From Blautia glucerasea (lineage in GTDB: Bacteria; Bacillota; Clostridia; Lachnospirales; Lachnospiraceae), in the NCBI RefSeq assembly GCF_020537505.1, contig NZ_JAJBMO010000011.1:1-64000 (forward strand): a DNA stretch of 64,000 nt, in the 5' to 3' direction. Under the pieces are notes generated by a model. It had not been told where the DNA came from. It ran no database searches and was given only the letters and a program-made list of their open reading frames with translations. The position numbers and the translations under genes are program-made. Below are positions 49,717-57,512 of the stretch, in pieces; positions within the stretch are counted from its first letter, which is position 1; every line of letters starts with the position of its first letter.

Positions 49717-49890
49717 CTACTCGGACGCTAAAAAGCCCGGATTTCCGGGCTTTTTCTGCAAATCCTTTACAATGAGTTTTTCAATCTTTTTATGGATTGT
49801 ATCGGTTGCCTTTTCACTCGGCAACGCTTGAACAAGATAGGTGATTTTCCCTATTTTGCGTTCGGTTGTAATTGTCTGTTTTTTATCCAT
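49717..49890 (-). CDS. TnpW-like small transposon protein
   Basis: A 57-residue basic protein (MDKKQTITTERKIGKITYLV) matching the TnpW family, which lies beside tnpX in Tn4451-like elements. ATG 49890 follows AGGAGG. Its role is unknown. Confidence 0.75.
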   Translation of the reverse strand: MDKKQTITTERKIGKITYLVQALPSEKATDTIHKKIEKLIVKDLQKKPGNPGFLASE

Positions 49891-49949
49891 TAGAAAAACC
49901 TCCTTTTCCTGTATGGATAAACTATATTCGTCAAAAGGCAAAACGGGCG

Positions 49950-50340
49950 GTTGTTAGCTGCAACCTCACGGGAGTTTCACCCCGGCCCATGCTTATGGGT
50001 GCGCCGCGCAATACTTTGAGGGTGTTCAACGCGGGAGTATCATTGTGCCGCCTTGTATGTCGTCGCCCACAAGCTGCTAAACTTGTTTTACGGCGCGGTA
50101 GTTCTCGCTCGACTTTTCCCCAACGGGGAAAAGCGGTCATGGCGTACCCGCCGCCCGGCTCGGTACAGACGGAATGTACCCGTTGCCTGTTATGCTGCGC
50201 ACCAAAGGCCGCTTTCTTTGTCAAGGAACAATAGGCTTTGTCGGCCTGTAACAGTACACCGTTTCCGATGTGCTGTTACGGAACGACAAATAGCCCATAA
50301 CGGGAAGCGTGGAAAGGGGACACGCTCCCCGCATGGGCTA
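49950..50340. other. GC-rich structured non-coding stretch
   Basis: About 390 bases without a convincing gene. Hairpins are visible: TGTAACAGTACA pairing with TGTGCTGTTACG-type arms at 50244-50280, and nested stems AGCCCAT/ATGGGCT with AGCGTG/CACGCT at 50290-50340. Function unknown; candidates are an RNA element, a recombinase binding region or a decayed gene. Confidence 0.45.
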
Positions 50341-50345
50341 AAAGA

Positions 50346-50588
50346 TTATCCTACATGAAAAGCAAGGGTGCGGGTAATAAGGCGCACTTGCAGCCTGTTA
50401 CGCATTTCCTCGTCCACATAGGAATAGGTATTGCCCGCGTCGTCTTTCAGCGTGCGGGTACAAAGTTTCGCTATGTAACCCTCGTAATGCTTCAAGATCG
50501 CGCACATGGCGGTTGTGTCGCCGTTTGCCGCTGCGGAAATGACAGGGAACGGCAACAGATTTTCAGATTTCCTAACGGTATTCATCAT
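50346..50588 (-). CDS. Small HTH protein (conjugative-transposon type)
   Basis: An 80-residue protein (MMNTVRKSENLLPFPVISAAANGDTTAM) that resembles the helix-turn-helix protein found next to the sigma-like gene of Tn916/Tn5397 elements. It overlaps the sigma-factor gene by 17 bases and starts at 50588 or 50585 after AGGGAAAAG. Probably regulates element genes together with the sigma factor. Confidence 0.75.
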   Translation of the reverse strand: MMNTVRKSENLLPFPVISAAANGDTTAMCAILKHYEGYIAKLCTRTLKDDAGNTYSYVDEEMRNRLQVRLITRTLAFHVG

Positions 50589-51009
50589 CTGCTTTTCCCT
50601 CCAAATACTGTTTGATTTTCGCAAGCGCGGATTTCCTGTGCCGGAAAACCGTCGTGCGTACAACATTCAGCAGTTCAGCAATTTCCGCGTCGCTCATGTC
50701 CAAGAAGTAGGACAAAAGGATAATGTCGCGTTTCCTTTCGGGCAAAGCGTTAAGGGCTTCGGCAAGCAGTTCATTTTTGACGAGTACATCAAAGCCGGAC
50801 ACTTGAAAACGGAAATAATCGCTTTTGTATTCGTCCGTTGTGAAAAGCTGCGCGAGTTCGCTTTCGCTCAAATCCGAAAAAGGTACTTCGCGTGCTGCGC
50901 GTTTCGCAAGAGTGCGGCGGTGGCTTTTCGCTTCGCCAACCAAAGTTTTCTTTGCTAATGCGTCGTACTGATGTTGTATTCTTTCCTTGTCGGAAGAAGA
51001 TAGCTCCAT
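50572..51009 (-). CDS. Sigma-70-family RNA polymerase sigma factor
   Basis: A 145-residue sigma-like protein. The C-terminal region 4 is clear (LPERKRDIILLSYFLDMSDAEIAELLNVVRTTVFRHRKSALAKIKQ); region 2 is weak and the N-terminus basic. Such proteins on Tn916-like elements influence transfer-gene transcription. ATG 51009 follows AAGGAGG. Confidence 0.85.
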   Translation of the reverse strand: MELSSSDKERIQHQYDALAKKTLVGEAKSHRRTLAKRAAREVPFSDLSESELAQLFTTDEYKSDYFRFQVSGFDVLVKNELLAEALNALPERKRDIILLSYFLDMSDAEIAELLNVVRTTVFRHRKSALAKIKQYLEGKADDEYR

Positions 51010-51019
51010 AGAGTTCACC

Positions 51020-51405
51020 TCCTTCCCGCGTGGAGTAGAGGACGGGAGTTAAGGGCTTGTCCTCTCTGCCCCTTTCGCTCCGTACCCGTTCGGGAGATGG
51101 CTCTTGAGTGCGTTTTTCAGAAAAAAGTTGAAAAAAGCAAAATGCGCCCGTCCGCAAGACGCGGACGAGCGCAAAGGAAATGTAAGAAGTATTTAGATGT
51201 ATTGACAGTTCATACTCATAGCCGGAATATCCCGCTTGCGGAGCATAGCTTTTTTTGACCGCAAAGCATTAGGCGGGTTACAGTAAATAAAAATGGACAC
51301 GGCGATACCTCCCCGATACCGCCGTATCCTTAAAAAAGGGCGACTTTAATACACTACCCGCAATCCATTCTATAATAGGGAACAGCGGCTTTTGCGCAAT
51401 ATTAA
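51020..51405. other. Intergenic stretch without a clear gene
   Basis: Holds short hairpins (CGGTATCG/CGATACC near 51300-51335) but no gene with a credible start. Some of it may be the leader of the sigma-factor gene on the minus strand. Confidence 0.4.
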
Positions 51406-51455
51406 ATAAAAAAGCCGATAACACATAGGTTTTTTGACCTAATGCGTTATCGGCT
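51406..51455 (-). terminator. Terminator of the RlmN/Cfr-like gene
   Basis: Near-perfect 18-bp arms (AGCCGATAAC... at 51413 and ...GTTATCGGCT ending 51455) form a stem; on the minus strand TTTTTTA follows. It lies about 30 bases past the gene's stop. Confidence 0.8.
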
Positions 51456-51482
51456 CTGCGTCTATGCGTCTGGCACTTTTAA

Positions 51483-52466
51483 TCATTTTTTTTTGAATTT
51501 ATTATATGTGTTAGCTAACTGTCCACAAGCCGCGTTAATCTCTCTGCCATGAGAAACTCTCATAGTAACTTCAAGTCCTGCTTGCTCTAATTGATGTTTG
51601 AATGCAACTATTTCCCGTTTCTGTGGTGCTTTAATTCTTGAATTGCTTGTTGGGTTGTATTGTAACACGTTAATCATAACTTTTTTGCCCCGAAACCATT
51701 TTGCAAGTTGTCTTACATCTGAGGGCCGGTCATTTATACCCGGTAAAAGCAAATACGCAAAGACAATTTTGCGATTATGCCTTTCAGAATAGGATAAGGC
51801 TTGCTTAACAACATCTTCAATAGCATATATGCGCATGTGAGGAATAATACGATTTCTTGCAGATTGTGTTGCTGCGTGTAAAGATATTGTCAACTGAATT
51901 TTAAGATGTTCCTCGCGCAATTTTTTTAATTGATCGACCGGACCAACTGTTGATATGGTAATGCCGTCGGTTGGAAAGTTGAGCCCATATCTATCTCGGA
52001 GAATATGGATTGCTTTTATCAAGTTGTCATAATTGAATAAAGGCTCTCCCATACCCATAAAAACGATACGGTTTACTTTTCGACGCAACAATATAATCTG
52101 TTGTACGATTTCTGACGATGTTAGATTACGAACAAAGCCATTTCGCCCGGACTCACAAAAAATACAACCAACAGGACAACCGACTTGTGTGCTCACGCAA
52201 ACAGTTCCACCATCTCGCCGCTTGATAAAAACCGTTTCAATGTATTTGTTGTCTTTCAGTTCGTAAACATACTTTTCAGTATCACTGCTTTTGCAAATAT
52301 TTTTTACCAACATTGATAGATTTTTTTTGCGTGGTAATTGCTTATATAATTCTTCATATAAGGCTTTTGCTTCATTCTCGCCAATAACTTCCGACATTTC
52401 TTTGTAAGTAAATCCGTATGGATCATTCCGTACTTCCGCAGGCGTATATTTAGGTAAACGTTTCAT
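51483..52466 (-). CDS. RlmN/Cfr-family radical SAM rRNA methyltransferase
   Basis: A 327-residue enzyme. The radical SAM cluster motif CPVGCIFC follows the conserved first catalytic Cys (CVSTQVGC), then SGRNGFVRNLTSSEI. FMGMGEPLFN and SLHAATQSARN are present, and the second catalytic Cys is in NAACGQL near the C-terminus. All catalytic residues known for A2503 methylation are thus present. Sequence between motifs is unlike housekeeping RlmN and not clearly Cfr. Position in a mobile element behind an attenuator favours a resistance-type role. RBS AGAAAGGA. Confidence 0.88.
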   Translation of the reverse strand: MKRLPKYTPAEVRNDPYGFTYKEMSEVIGENEAKALYEELYKQLPRKKNLSMLVKNICKSSDTEKYVYELKDNKYIETVFIKRRDGGTVCVSTQVGCPVGCIFCESGRNGFVRNLTSSEIVQQIILLRRKVNRIVFMGMGEPLFNYDNLIKAIHILRDRYGLNFPTDGITISTVGPVDQLKKLREEHLKIQLTISLHAATQSARNRIIPHMRIYAIEDVVKQALSYSERHNRKIVFAYLLLPGINDRPSDVRQLAKWFRGKKVMINVLQYNPTSNSRIKAPQKREIVAFKHQLEQAGLEVTMRVSHGREINAACGQLANTYNKFKKK

Positions 52467-52482
52467 TTTTATATCCTTTCTT

Positions 52483-52668
52483 CTAAATAATAAAAGTTTG
52501 TTTTTCTGTATTTTTGATTACAATCTCTAATTTTTCTACATCAATGATATGCGTCAATTTGCATTTAGGGCAGAAAAGAGGAAAATCTTTTAATACAGTA
52601 TTATGAAATACTTGAACTCTCGTCTTTCCGTTACAAATCGGACATTTTATCCAATATTTTTTAAGCAT
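52483..52668 (-). CDS. Cys-rich KTR-type zinc-ribbon protein
   Basis: A 61-residue protein with two CxxC pairs (CPICNGKTR and CPKC), matching the cysteine-rich KTR family often found next to resistance genes on conjugative transposons. It lies upstream of the methyltransferase on the same transcript. Function unknown. Confidence 0.82.
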   Translation of the reverse strand: MLKKYWIKCPICNGKTRVQVFHNTVLKDFPLFCPKCKLTHIIDVEKLEIVIKNTEKQTFII

Positions 52669-52697
52669 TATATTTCACTCGTCCTTTTTACACAAAA

Positions 52698-52738
52698 AAA
52701 TGCAGGTCAATCCTCAACATGAGCATTGACCTGCATTT
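52698..52738 (-). terminator. Second attenuator terminator
   Basis: Perfect 14-bp arms AAATGCAGGTCAAT (52698-52711) and ATTGACCTGCATTT (52725-52738); on the minus strand a run of seven T follows. It sits between the leader region and the KTR start. Confidence 0.8.
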
Positions 52739-52843
52739 ATAATGCACAGAGCAGTACAACAAAACTAAGGCATAGCTTGCACTATGTCTATACTATATCT
52801 ATACGTCGTTAGTTTTTTGTATAGCATCCGCAAAATAAGCATG

Positions 52844-52869
52844 ACAAAAAAGCCCATGTTGAAAATGGG
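52844..52869 (-). terminator. First attenuator terminator
   Basis: On the minus strand CCCAT-N7-ATGGG is followed by CTTTTTT. It is enclosed by a longer pairing: the leader-ORF region (52890-52916) can pair with 52820-52843. Two exclusive folds are therefore possible. Confidence 0.7.
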
Positions 52870-52889
52870 AAAATCCTTTTTTTCAATGC

Positions 52890-52916
52890 TTATCTAATAC
52901 GCATGCTATGCAACAT
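52890..52916 (-). CDS. Leader peptide MLHSMRIR
   Basis: An 8-codon ORF (ATG to TAA) with a strong AAGGAGG 8 bases upstream. Its coding DNA pairs with a downstream segment to form the antiterminator-type structure. The SMRIR ending recalls erm-type leaders with an arrest motif rich in Arg. Ribosome stalling by a drug could expose the downstream genes. Confidence 0.65.
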   Translation of the reverse strand: MLHSMRIR

Positions 52917-52944
52917 AAACGCCGCCTCCTTTTACATAAATTTT

Positions 52945-52973
52945 ATTTTATCAGAAAATCAGTCTACTGTCAA
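52945..52973 (-). promoter_or_regulatory. Promoter of the KTR-methyltransferase transcript
   Basis: On the minus strand TTGACA (52973-52968), 17 bases, TAAAAT (52950-52945). Confidence 0.75.
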
Positions 52974-53066
52974 TACACAACAGGAAGTATTTAACCTAAT
53001 GATATGAATTGTGTGGACATATCCAAAAAGAAAGGTGAACTGTAAAATGTAACAGGGTGAATGAAA

Positions 53067-53423
53067 ATGGCAAAAAGACCCGTACCATTGTACGACTTTA
53101 AGGCTTTCGGGGCAGCTATAAAAGCCGCGAGAAATGAATACGGCGAGAGCCGCAAAAAGGTAAGCGACGAGTTATATATTTCCCCGCGCTACCTTGCGAA
53201 TATCGAGAACAAGGGACAACAGCCGAGTTTACAGGTATTCTATGACCTTGTAACCCGGTATCATATTTCGGTAGATCAATTTTTCTTCCCGAACAGCAAT
53301 GCGGAGAAATCCACCGGGCGGCGGCAGCTTGACGCGCTGCTGGACGGTATGAGCGATAAAGGCATACGGATTGTAACCGCAACAGCAAGGGAGATAACGG
53401 AAGTCGAAAAAGCAGAGGATTAA
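53067..53423 (+). CDS. XRE-family regulator of the serine-recombinase element
   Basis: A 118-residue protein with a helix-turn-helix (AIKAARNEYGESRKKVSDELYISPRYLANIENKGQQPSL). A start at 53061 is also possible, but AGGGTG suits 53067. It is divergent from the methyltransferase transcript. It probably represses element genes. Confidence 0.85.
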   Translation: MAKRPVPLYDFKAFGAAIKAARNEYGESRKKVSDELYISPRYLANIENKGQQPSLQVFYDLVTRYHISVDQFFFPNSNAEKSTGRRQLDALLDGMSDKGIRIVTATAREITEVEKAED

Positions 53424-53447
53424 CCTCACAATATGAGAAATCGGGAG

Positions 53448-53477
53448 ATTGCAGCGCATGGCGGCTGCAATCTTTTT
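53448..53477 (+). terminator. Terminator after the XRE regulator
   Basis: GATTGCAGC pairs with GCTGCAATC (6-base GCATGG-type loop), followed by seven T. Confidence 0.8.
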
Positions 53478-53510
53478 TTGCGTCCAAAATCAAAGGAACG
53501 CGCAACAAAT

Positions 53511-53618
53511 ACCGCCTTTCGGTGGGGGTATGGAGTAGATAGCAAGCACAGCAAACGAGTACCCGTTTGCGGAAAATGCTTGTTGGGATAATCCCAAACC
53601 CTTATACCGAAAGGCGGT
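53511..53618. other. Candidate oriT of the serine-recombinase element
   Basis: Perfect 13-bp inverted repeats ACCGCCTTTCGGT (53511-53523) and ACCGAAAGGCGGT (53606-53618) enclose two more hairpins: GCAAACG/CGTTTGC and TTGGGA-TAA-TCCCAA. It lies directly upstream of mobC. Confidence 0.55.
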
Positions 53619-53624
53619 GCGGAA

Positions 53625-53954
53625 ATGGAAAACCGAAAGAGAAATATACAGATGAAGTTTTACGTTACGGAAGAAGAAAAGCGGCTGATCGACGAGAAGA
53701 TGAAGCAGCTTCCCATAAAGCAGTATGGGGCATACTTCCGTAAAATGGCGATAGACGGGTATATTCTTGTCGTTGACCGAAGCGACACAAAAGCATATAT
53801 CCGGGAACTGCAAGCGGTGAGCCGGAACATCAACCAAATTGCAAAACGCGCCAATGCGACGGGGACGGTTTACAGGCAGGATATAGAGGACATTAAAAAG
53901 GCGGTGGACGAGATATGGCGGTTACAAAGACGCACCCTATTAAATCAACCTTAA
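53625..53954 (+). CDS. MobC-like relaxosome protein
   Basis: A 109-residue protein with an N-terminal ribbon-helix-helix (RNIQMKFYVTEEEKRLIDEKMKQL) and the MobC signature (LQAVSRNINQIAKRANATG). It would bind oriT next to the relaxase. It overlaps the relaxase start by 40 bases. Confidence 0.85.
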   Translation: MENRKRNIQMKFYVTEEEKRLIDEKMKQLPIKQYGAYFRKMAIDGYILVVDRSDTKAYIRELQAVSRNINQIAKRANATGTVYRQDIEDIKKAVDEIWRLQRRTLLNQP

Positions 53955-54120
53955 AGGCTGCGATAGACTATATCTTAAATCCCGAAAAGACAGACGGGAA
54001 GCTGCTTGCGTCCTCTTTCGGCTGCGGGCTGGAAACCGCCGATATTGAGTTTGCATGGACGCGGGAAGCTGCCGGAGATCGCGGTACACATTTAGGGCGG
54101 CACTTGATACAATCCTTTGG
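53915..54120 (+). pseudogene. Relaxase, truncated after about 68 residues
   Basis: It starts MAVTKTHPIKSTLKAAIDYILNPEKT, typical of TnpZ/VirD2-like (MOBP) relaxases, but similarity ends at HLGRHLIQSFG. The reading frame continues a few residues into unrelated DNA and stops at 54151. The HxH metal motif and nearly all of the enzyme are missing, so the element cannot mobilise itself. Confidence 0.8.
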
Positions 54121-55193
54121 CAGCTATCAAGTACAAACAAGATTTATATAAAACATCCGCTGGTGAAGTGACCCCGGATAGGATCAAATCGGCTTTGGAA
54201 ACTTATCAAAGCTGCGTTCGAGAATATGGGCCAGTCGAGGAAGAGGGCTTTCCTCTGGCTGTATTTATTGAAAAAATCGTCCCGTTCCGTCACTTGCTGA
54301 TGGGTCTGTCCGAAGCGTTTGCTGATCCAGTAACAGGCATTGGTGCTGATTTAATGGATATTGACCCGAATGACATTGACGGAGCCTATTATGAAAAGTG
54401 CGCAGAACATTTACAGGATGTCATGCGGAATGAGCAAAGAGAAAACGAAACCGCACAGCAGAAAGCTCTTGAAAAATATTCAGAACTTGATACGCCATTT
54501 TATCTTCATTCTGGAATTTCAAAAGATGCATTTGATTATATTGAGTTTTATATTTTGTTCCTTGCTATTTTGTGTGTGGCAATCGCAGCATCTACTTTCG
54601 CCGGAGAATATCAAACGGGCGGTGACAGCATCCTGCGAACCACCAAATACGGGCATAAACAATTAGCAATTACCAAAATTCTGGCGGCATTTACACTTTT
54701 CGTTGTTACTTTCCTTGTCGGGATCACGATACACATTCTGATTTTAGATGCAGCGTTCGGGACGGATTGCTTAAAAACATCGTTTCAGATGCGATACTCT
54801 ATCATTAATCTGCCAAACATCAATCTGGGGCAGTTGCAGATAATTCTCGCAGCAGCGGGCTTACTTTCTGTATTAGCAACGGTTAGCTGTACGTTGTTCC
54901 TGTCTGCAAAATGTAAAGACACATTGACAGTTTTGCTGATCTCTATTGTAGTTCTTCTCATGCCGCTTTTTGCTTATGTAGCGATGGGAGCAACATGGCT
55001 CTCTACCATACTTCCATCTGCCGGAATTGGTATGCAGAACAATTTCCTTTCTCAGCTTGCAGATTTCAATTATCTGAATATCGGTGGAATGAGTTTCTGG
55101 ACACCGCATGTTATTTTGATTTCGGCAGGAATTGAATTATTTGTGTTTACATTCTTGGCGATTCATTCCTATTGCAGACATCAGGTAGCATAA
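54117..55193 (+). pseudogene. ABC-2-type permease, 5' end missing
   Basis: About 355 codons remain, from part of the large extracytoplasmic loop (VREYGPVEEEGFPLAVF) through five membrane segments to the natural stop. The first membrane segment and true start are missing. The readable TTG start at 54117 lies in relaxase DNA and is fortuitous. Together with the VanR-like fragment it looks like the two ends of a former regulator-kinase-ABC locus with the middle removed. Confidence 0.75.
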
Positions 55194-55237
55194 AAGAAGT
55201 TCAAAATAGAACGAATAGGTTATCTGCAGCGCGACGG

Positions 55238-55325
55238 CAAAAGAAAAAAAGCCGTCGCAGAGCAGACACATTTTCACGCGCCTATGAAACGGCGGCTTTG
55301 ATTTTCAGAGCCGCCGTTTCTTTGC
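55238..55325 (+). terminator. Two tandem hairpins after the permease
   Basis: GCGACGGC/GCCGTCGC, then a perfect 12-bp stem GAAACGGCGGCT (55286-55297) and AGCCGCCGTTTC (55309-55320) with a short T run. They would stop the permease transcript. Confidence 0.7.
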
Positions 55326-55402
55326 ATTTGCACAAACCTATGATGAATTTTCCGGAAATATTGTGGTTAATAGCGATTTAAACTGTTGTATTTGTTTAAA
55401 AA

Positions 55403-55642
55403 TTAAAAAATATCTAATGAGTCTTCCGCATCTACCCACATCTGCAAATTTCCATCAAGATATAATTTGGCATATTCAAGAGGTTCATCAATGGCGAGTG
55501 CGTTTAATGCACAGTCTGATCCTGGTGTGGTTTTTAAGTTCTTTTCAGCTTCCCAACAGTCAATGCGGAGCATATAGCCAACAGAGGTGTAAACATCAAT
55601 ACTGTTGCGCTTGGGATTGTATTCTGCAAATATTGTTCTCAT
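55403..55642 (-). CDS. DUF6061-like small protein
   Basis: A 79-residue protein (MRTIFAEYNPKRNSIDVY) with an acidic pattern and a C-terminal LEYAKLYLDGNLQMWVD that I recall from DUF6061. ATG 55642 follows AAGGAG. It is the last gene before the right end of the nested element. Function unknown. Confidence 0.72.
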   Translation of the reverse strand: MRTIFAEYNPKRNSIDVYTSVGYMLRIDCWEAEKNLKTTPGSDCALNALAIDEPLEYAKLYLDGNLQMWVDAEDSLDIF

Positions 55643-55757
55643 CGTATCAAATCTCCTTATCGTTAAATCAATCATTTGTTGCAAAAATCAGAAGCATTTC
55701 AATCAGTTCACAATGTCACTTTTATTTTGTGTTATACTGTTTTATATAATTTTCTTG

Positions 55758-55832
55758 CCCTTGTTTTTGCCCTTATCAGAGTTCGTAAACACTGGTGGGA
55801 CGATATAACGCAAGGGAAACAATAAGGGAAAG
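55758..55832. repeat. Right terminal repeats of the nested integrase element
   Basis: CCCTTGTTTTTGCCCTTAT (55758-55776) matches the left copy at 40363 with one mismatch; TAAGGGAAAG (55823-55832) matches 40401-40410. Orientation is the same. Confidence 0.6.
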
Positions 55833-55965
55833 CTCACCTGCGATAAACTTTGTGTTTTCAAGGGATTGAGAGATATTTGATAATAAAATATAACAGTTAT
55901 TAAATCCCTTGGAATATATGAAATCTCAATTCAAGTTTGTGGAATCGACTGAAAGGAAGCATTAT

Positions 55966-56286
55966 ATGTTCTATATTTATATTATTTTTGATTTTGCAAT
56001 GGCAGTAATTATGCTTTTATTTGGAATATGGTTTTATAGGTCAAAAGGACAAGCATCCAACTTCTTGTCTGGTTATAATATGAAATCTGCAGAAGAACGA
56101 AAAAAATATGATGAAAATGCTATGTGTAAGGCATATGGGAAGAGAATGATGCTTATGTCACTTCCTTTTATTGCTGGAATGATTATAGATATTTGGTATA
56201 TAGGAACTGGTTGTTTAATTGCATGGGCGATATGGTTTGTTATGTTTATTCTGTTGCTTATAGATAGACATAAAAGAGAAAGTTAA
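55966..56286 (+). CDS. DUF3784-like membrane protein
   Basis: A 106-residue protein with three membrane segments (about 4-24, 62-80 and 82-98) and the loop SGYNMKSAEERKKYDENAMCKAYGK typical of DUF3784. ATG 55966 follows AAAGGAAG. Role unknown; it belongs to the element 1 backbone right of the nested element. Confidence 0.75.
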   Translation: MFYIYIIFDFAMAVIMLLFGIWFYRSKGQASNFLSGYNMKSAEERKKYDENAMCKAYGKRMMLMSLPFIAGMIIDIWYIGTGCLIAWAIWFVMFILLLIDRHKRES

Positions 56287-56436
56287 TTTATAGAAAAATA
56301 GAATGTTTTCGGGGTGAAAATACCGTTTATTTGTTTTAGACATATGATGTCCGATTGAAAATTAGCGGATTCTCGTTTTATGTCGTGGTAATTTTGCTAT
56401 ATATTGGTAAGCTGTAAGTGGAAGAGAGGTAGAGAC

Positions 56437-57378
56437 ATGGATACAAAAAAGATTGGAGCTTTTTTAAAGCAATGTCGTAAAGAAAAGAATCTTACGCAAG
56501 AGCAGCTTGCCGAGAAGTTTGAGGTATCTGCAAGAACAGTTTCCAGATGGGAAACAGGAATAAATATGCCAGATCTCAGTATACTTGTTCAACTTGCTGA
56601 GTATTACGATGTTGAGATAAGAGAGCTCCTGGATGGAGAAAGGAGCCAGACTATGAATAAAGAGATGAAAGAAACACTGGACAAAGTGGCGGTGTATGAA
56701 GAATGGGTGAAACAAAAAGCATTAAAGGCTGGAAATCTTGCATTTGCATCAATGTTTGTGATTAGTGTGTTAGCGATTATTATTCAGATGTTATTAACGG
56801 TGGATATTCGCTTGGTTTTAGGAGAGACAGCAACTGCTTTGGTAGGAGGAATTCTGTATGCTTCTATTATGGTGTACAATGGAATATGGGATAAATGTTT
56901 GCCCAAAAGTGCTACTATATGGCGCGATTTTTTCACCAGTGTGATATGTGCAGGAATTTTTACAGTCATCTATGGCATATGTTTATTTAGAATGGGAGCT
57001 ACAGAAACACAGGTAACACGATTAGCAGTGGGATTTCTGATTGGTATTACTATTGTGGCATTTATTGTTCTTAGGCTCTTGGCATTTATTAATCGAAAAA
57101 GAAACCAGAATTCGTCAAATGTTCAGGAGAAAAAGGAAACTTCCATATCTAAGGCAGAATGGACAAAAACTTATAATGCACAGAATATAGTAGAGACAGA
57201 ACAACTCGTAGAAATGTTAAAGCAAAATGGAATAGCAGCTTTTTCACAGGAAGCAGGTGCGAATGTTGCAATGCATGGGGCACCTGGATTTGGAATATAT
57301 GGTGTGGATATATTCGTGAAAACCGATGATGCAGAGAAGGCAGTACAGTTGATCAAGGAGATTAATAACCAAGAATGA
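56437..57378 (+). CDS. XRE-family regulator fused to membrane and DUF2007-like domains
   Basis: A 313-residue protein. Residues 1-65 form a helix-turn-helix (IGAFLKQCRKEKNLTQEQLAEKFEVSARTVSRWETG), followed by about four membrane segments (about 105-220) and a C-terminal DUF2007-like domain (TYNAQNIVETEQLVEMLKQNGI). Such membrane-tethered regulators probably sense envelope or ligand changes. RBS GAGAGGTAGAG. A promoter for the antisense RNA follows 10 bases after the stop. Confidence 0.83.
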   Translation: MDTKKIGAFLKQCRKEKNLTQEQLAEKFEVSARTVSRWETGINMPDLSILVQLAEYYDVEIRELLDGERSQTMNKEMKETLDKVAVYEEWVKQKALKAGNLAFASMFVISVLAIIIQMLLTVDIRLVLGETATALVGGILYASIMVYNGIWDKCLPKSATIWRDFFTSVICAGIFTVIYGICLFRMGATETQVTRLAVGFLIGITIVAFIVLRLLAFINRKRNQNSSNVQEKKETSISKAEWTKTYNAQNIVETEQLVEMLKQNGIAAFSQEAGANVAMHGAPGFGIYGVDIFVKTDDAEKAVQLIKEINNQE

Positions 57379-57387
57379 AGAAAATTT

Positions 57388-57512
57388 TTGACATTTTCAC
57401 ACATGCGTGCTAATATGATTATAGAAAAAGAGTGCTACCGATAGACGGTTAGTCCGATATATGTTTTGACAAAAATTGCCGCTTAGTTTACCAGACCAGG
57501 GCGGCTATTTTT
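57388..57512 (+). ncRNA. Putative antisense RNA of a type I toxin locus
   Basis: Promoter TTGACA (57388-57393), 17 bases, TAATAT (57411-57416); the RNA would start near 57424 and end at the shared hairpin GCCGC (57478-57482)/GCGGC (57501-57505) plus TATTTTT. It overlaps the 3' end of the toxin transcript. Confidence 0.5.

Larger units (their letters stand above)
47960..54125. mobile_element. TnpX-type serine-recombinase mobilisable element (Tn4451-like)
   Basis: About 6.2 kb, with higher GC than its surroundings. It carries, left to right, TnpX-like recombinase, TnpW-like, a structured region, a helix-turn-helix protein, sigma factor, RlmN/Cfr-type methyltransferase, KTR protein (all minus), then XRE regulator, oriT, MobC and a relaxase fragment (plus). 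Left end abuts the broken VanR-like gene and right end the broken ABC permease gene. The truncated relaxase shows that the right end is not intact. Confidence 0.75.
40363..55832. mobile_element. Nested tyrosine-integrase mobilisable element
   Basis: About 15.5 kb inside element 1, bounded by the repeats at 40363-40410 and 55758-55832. It has its own integrase (minus strand at the left end), repressor, excisionase, DUF3847-like protein, MobA/MobL relaxase, AbiE genes and, at the right end, a DUF6061-like gene. It is interrupted by the serine-recombinase element. The exact ends are inferred from repeats. Confidence 0.65.

Noticed and set aside
50789..51157. 122-codon minus-strand ORF overlapping the sigma-factor gene
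   Set aside because: Out of frame with the recognisable sigma region 4 and lacks a ribosome binding site.
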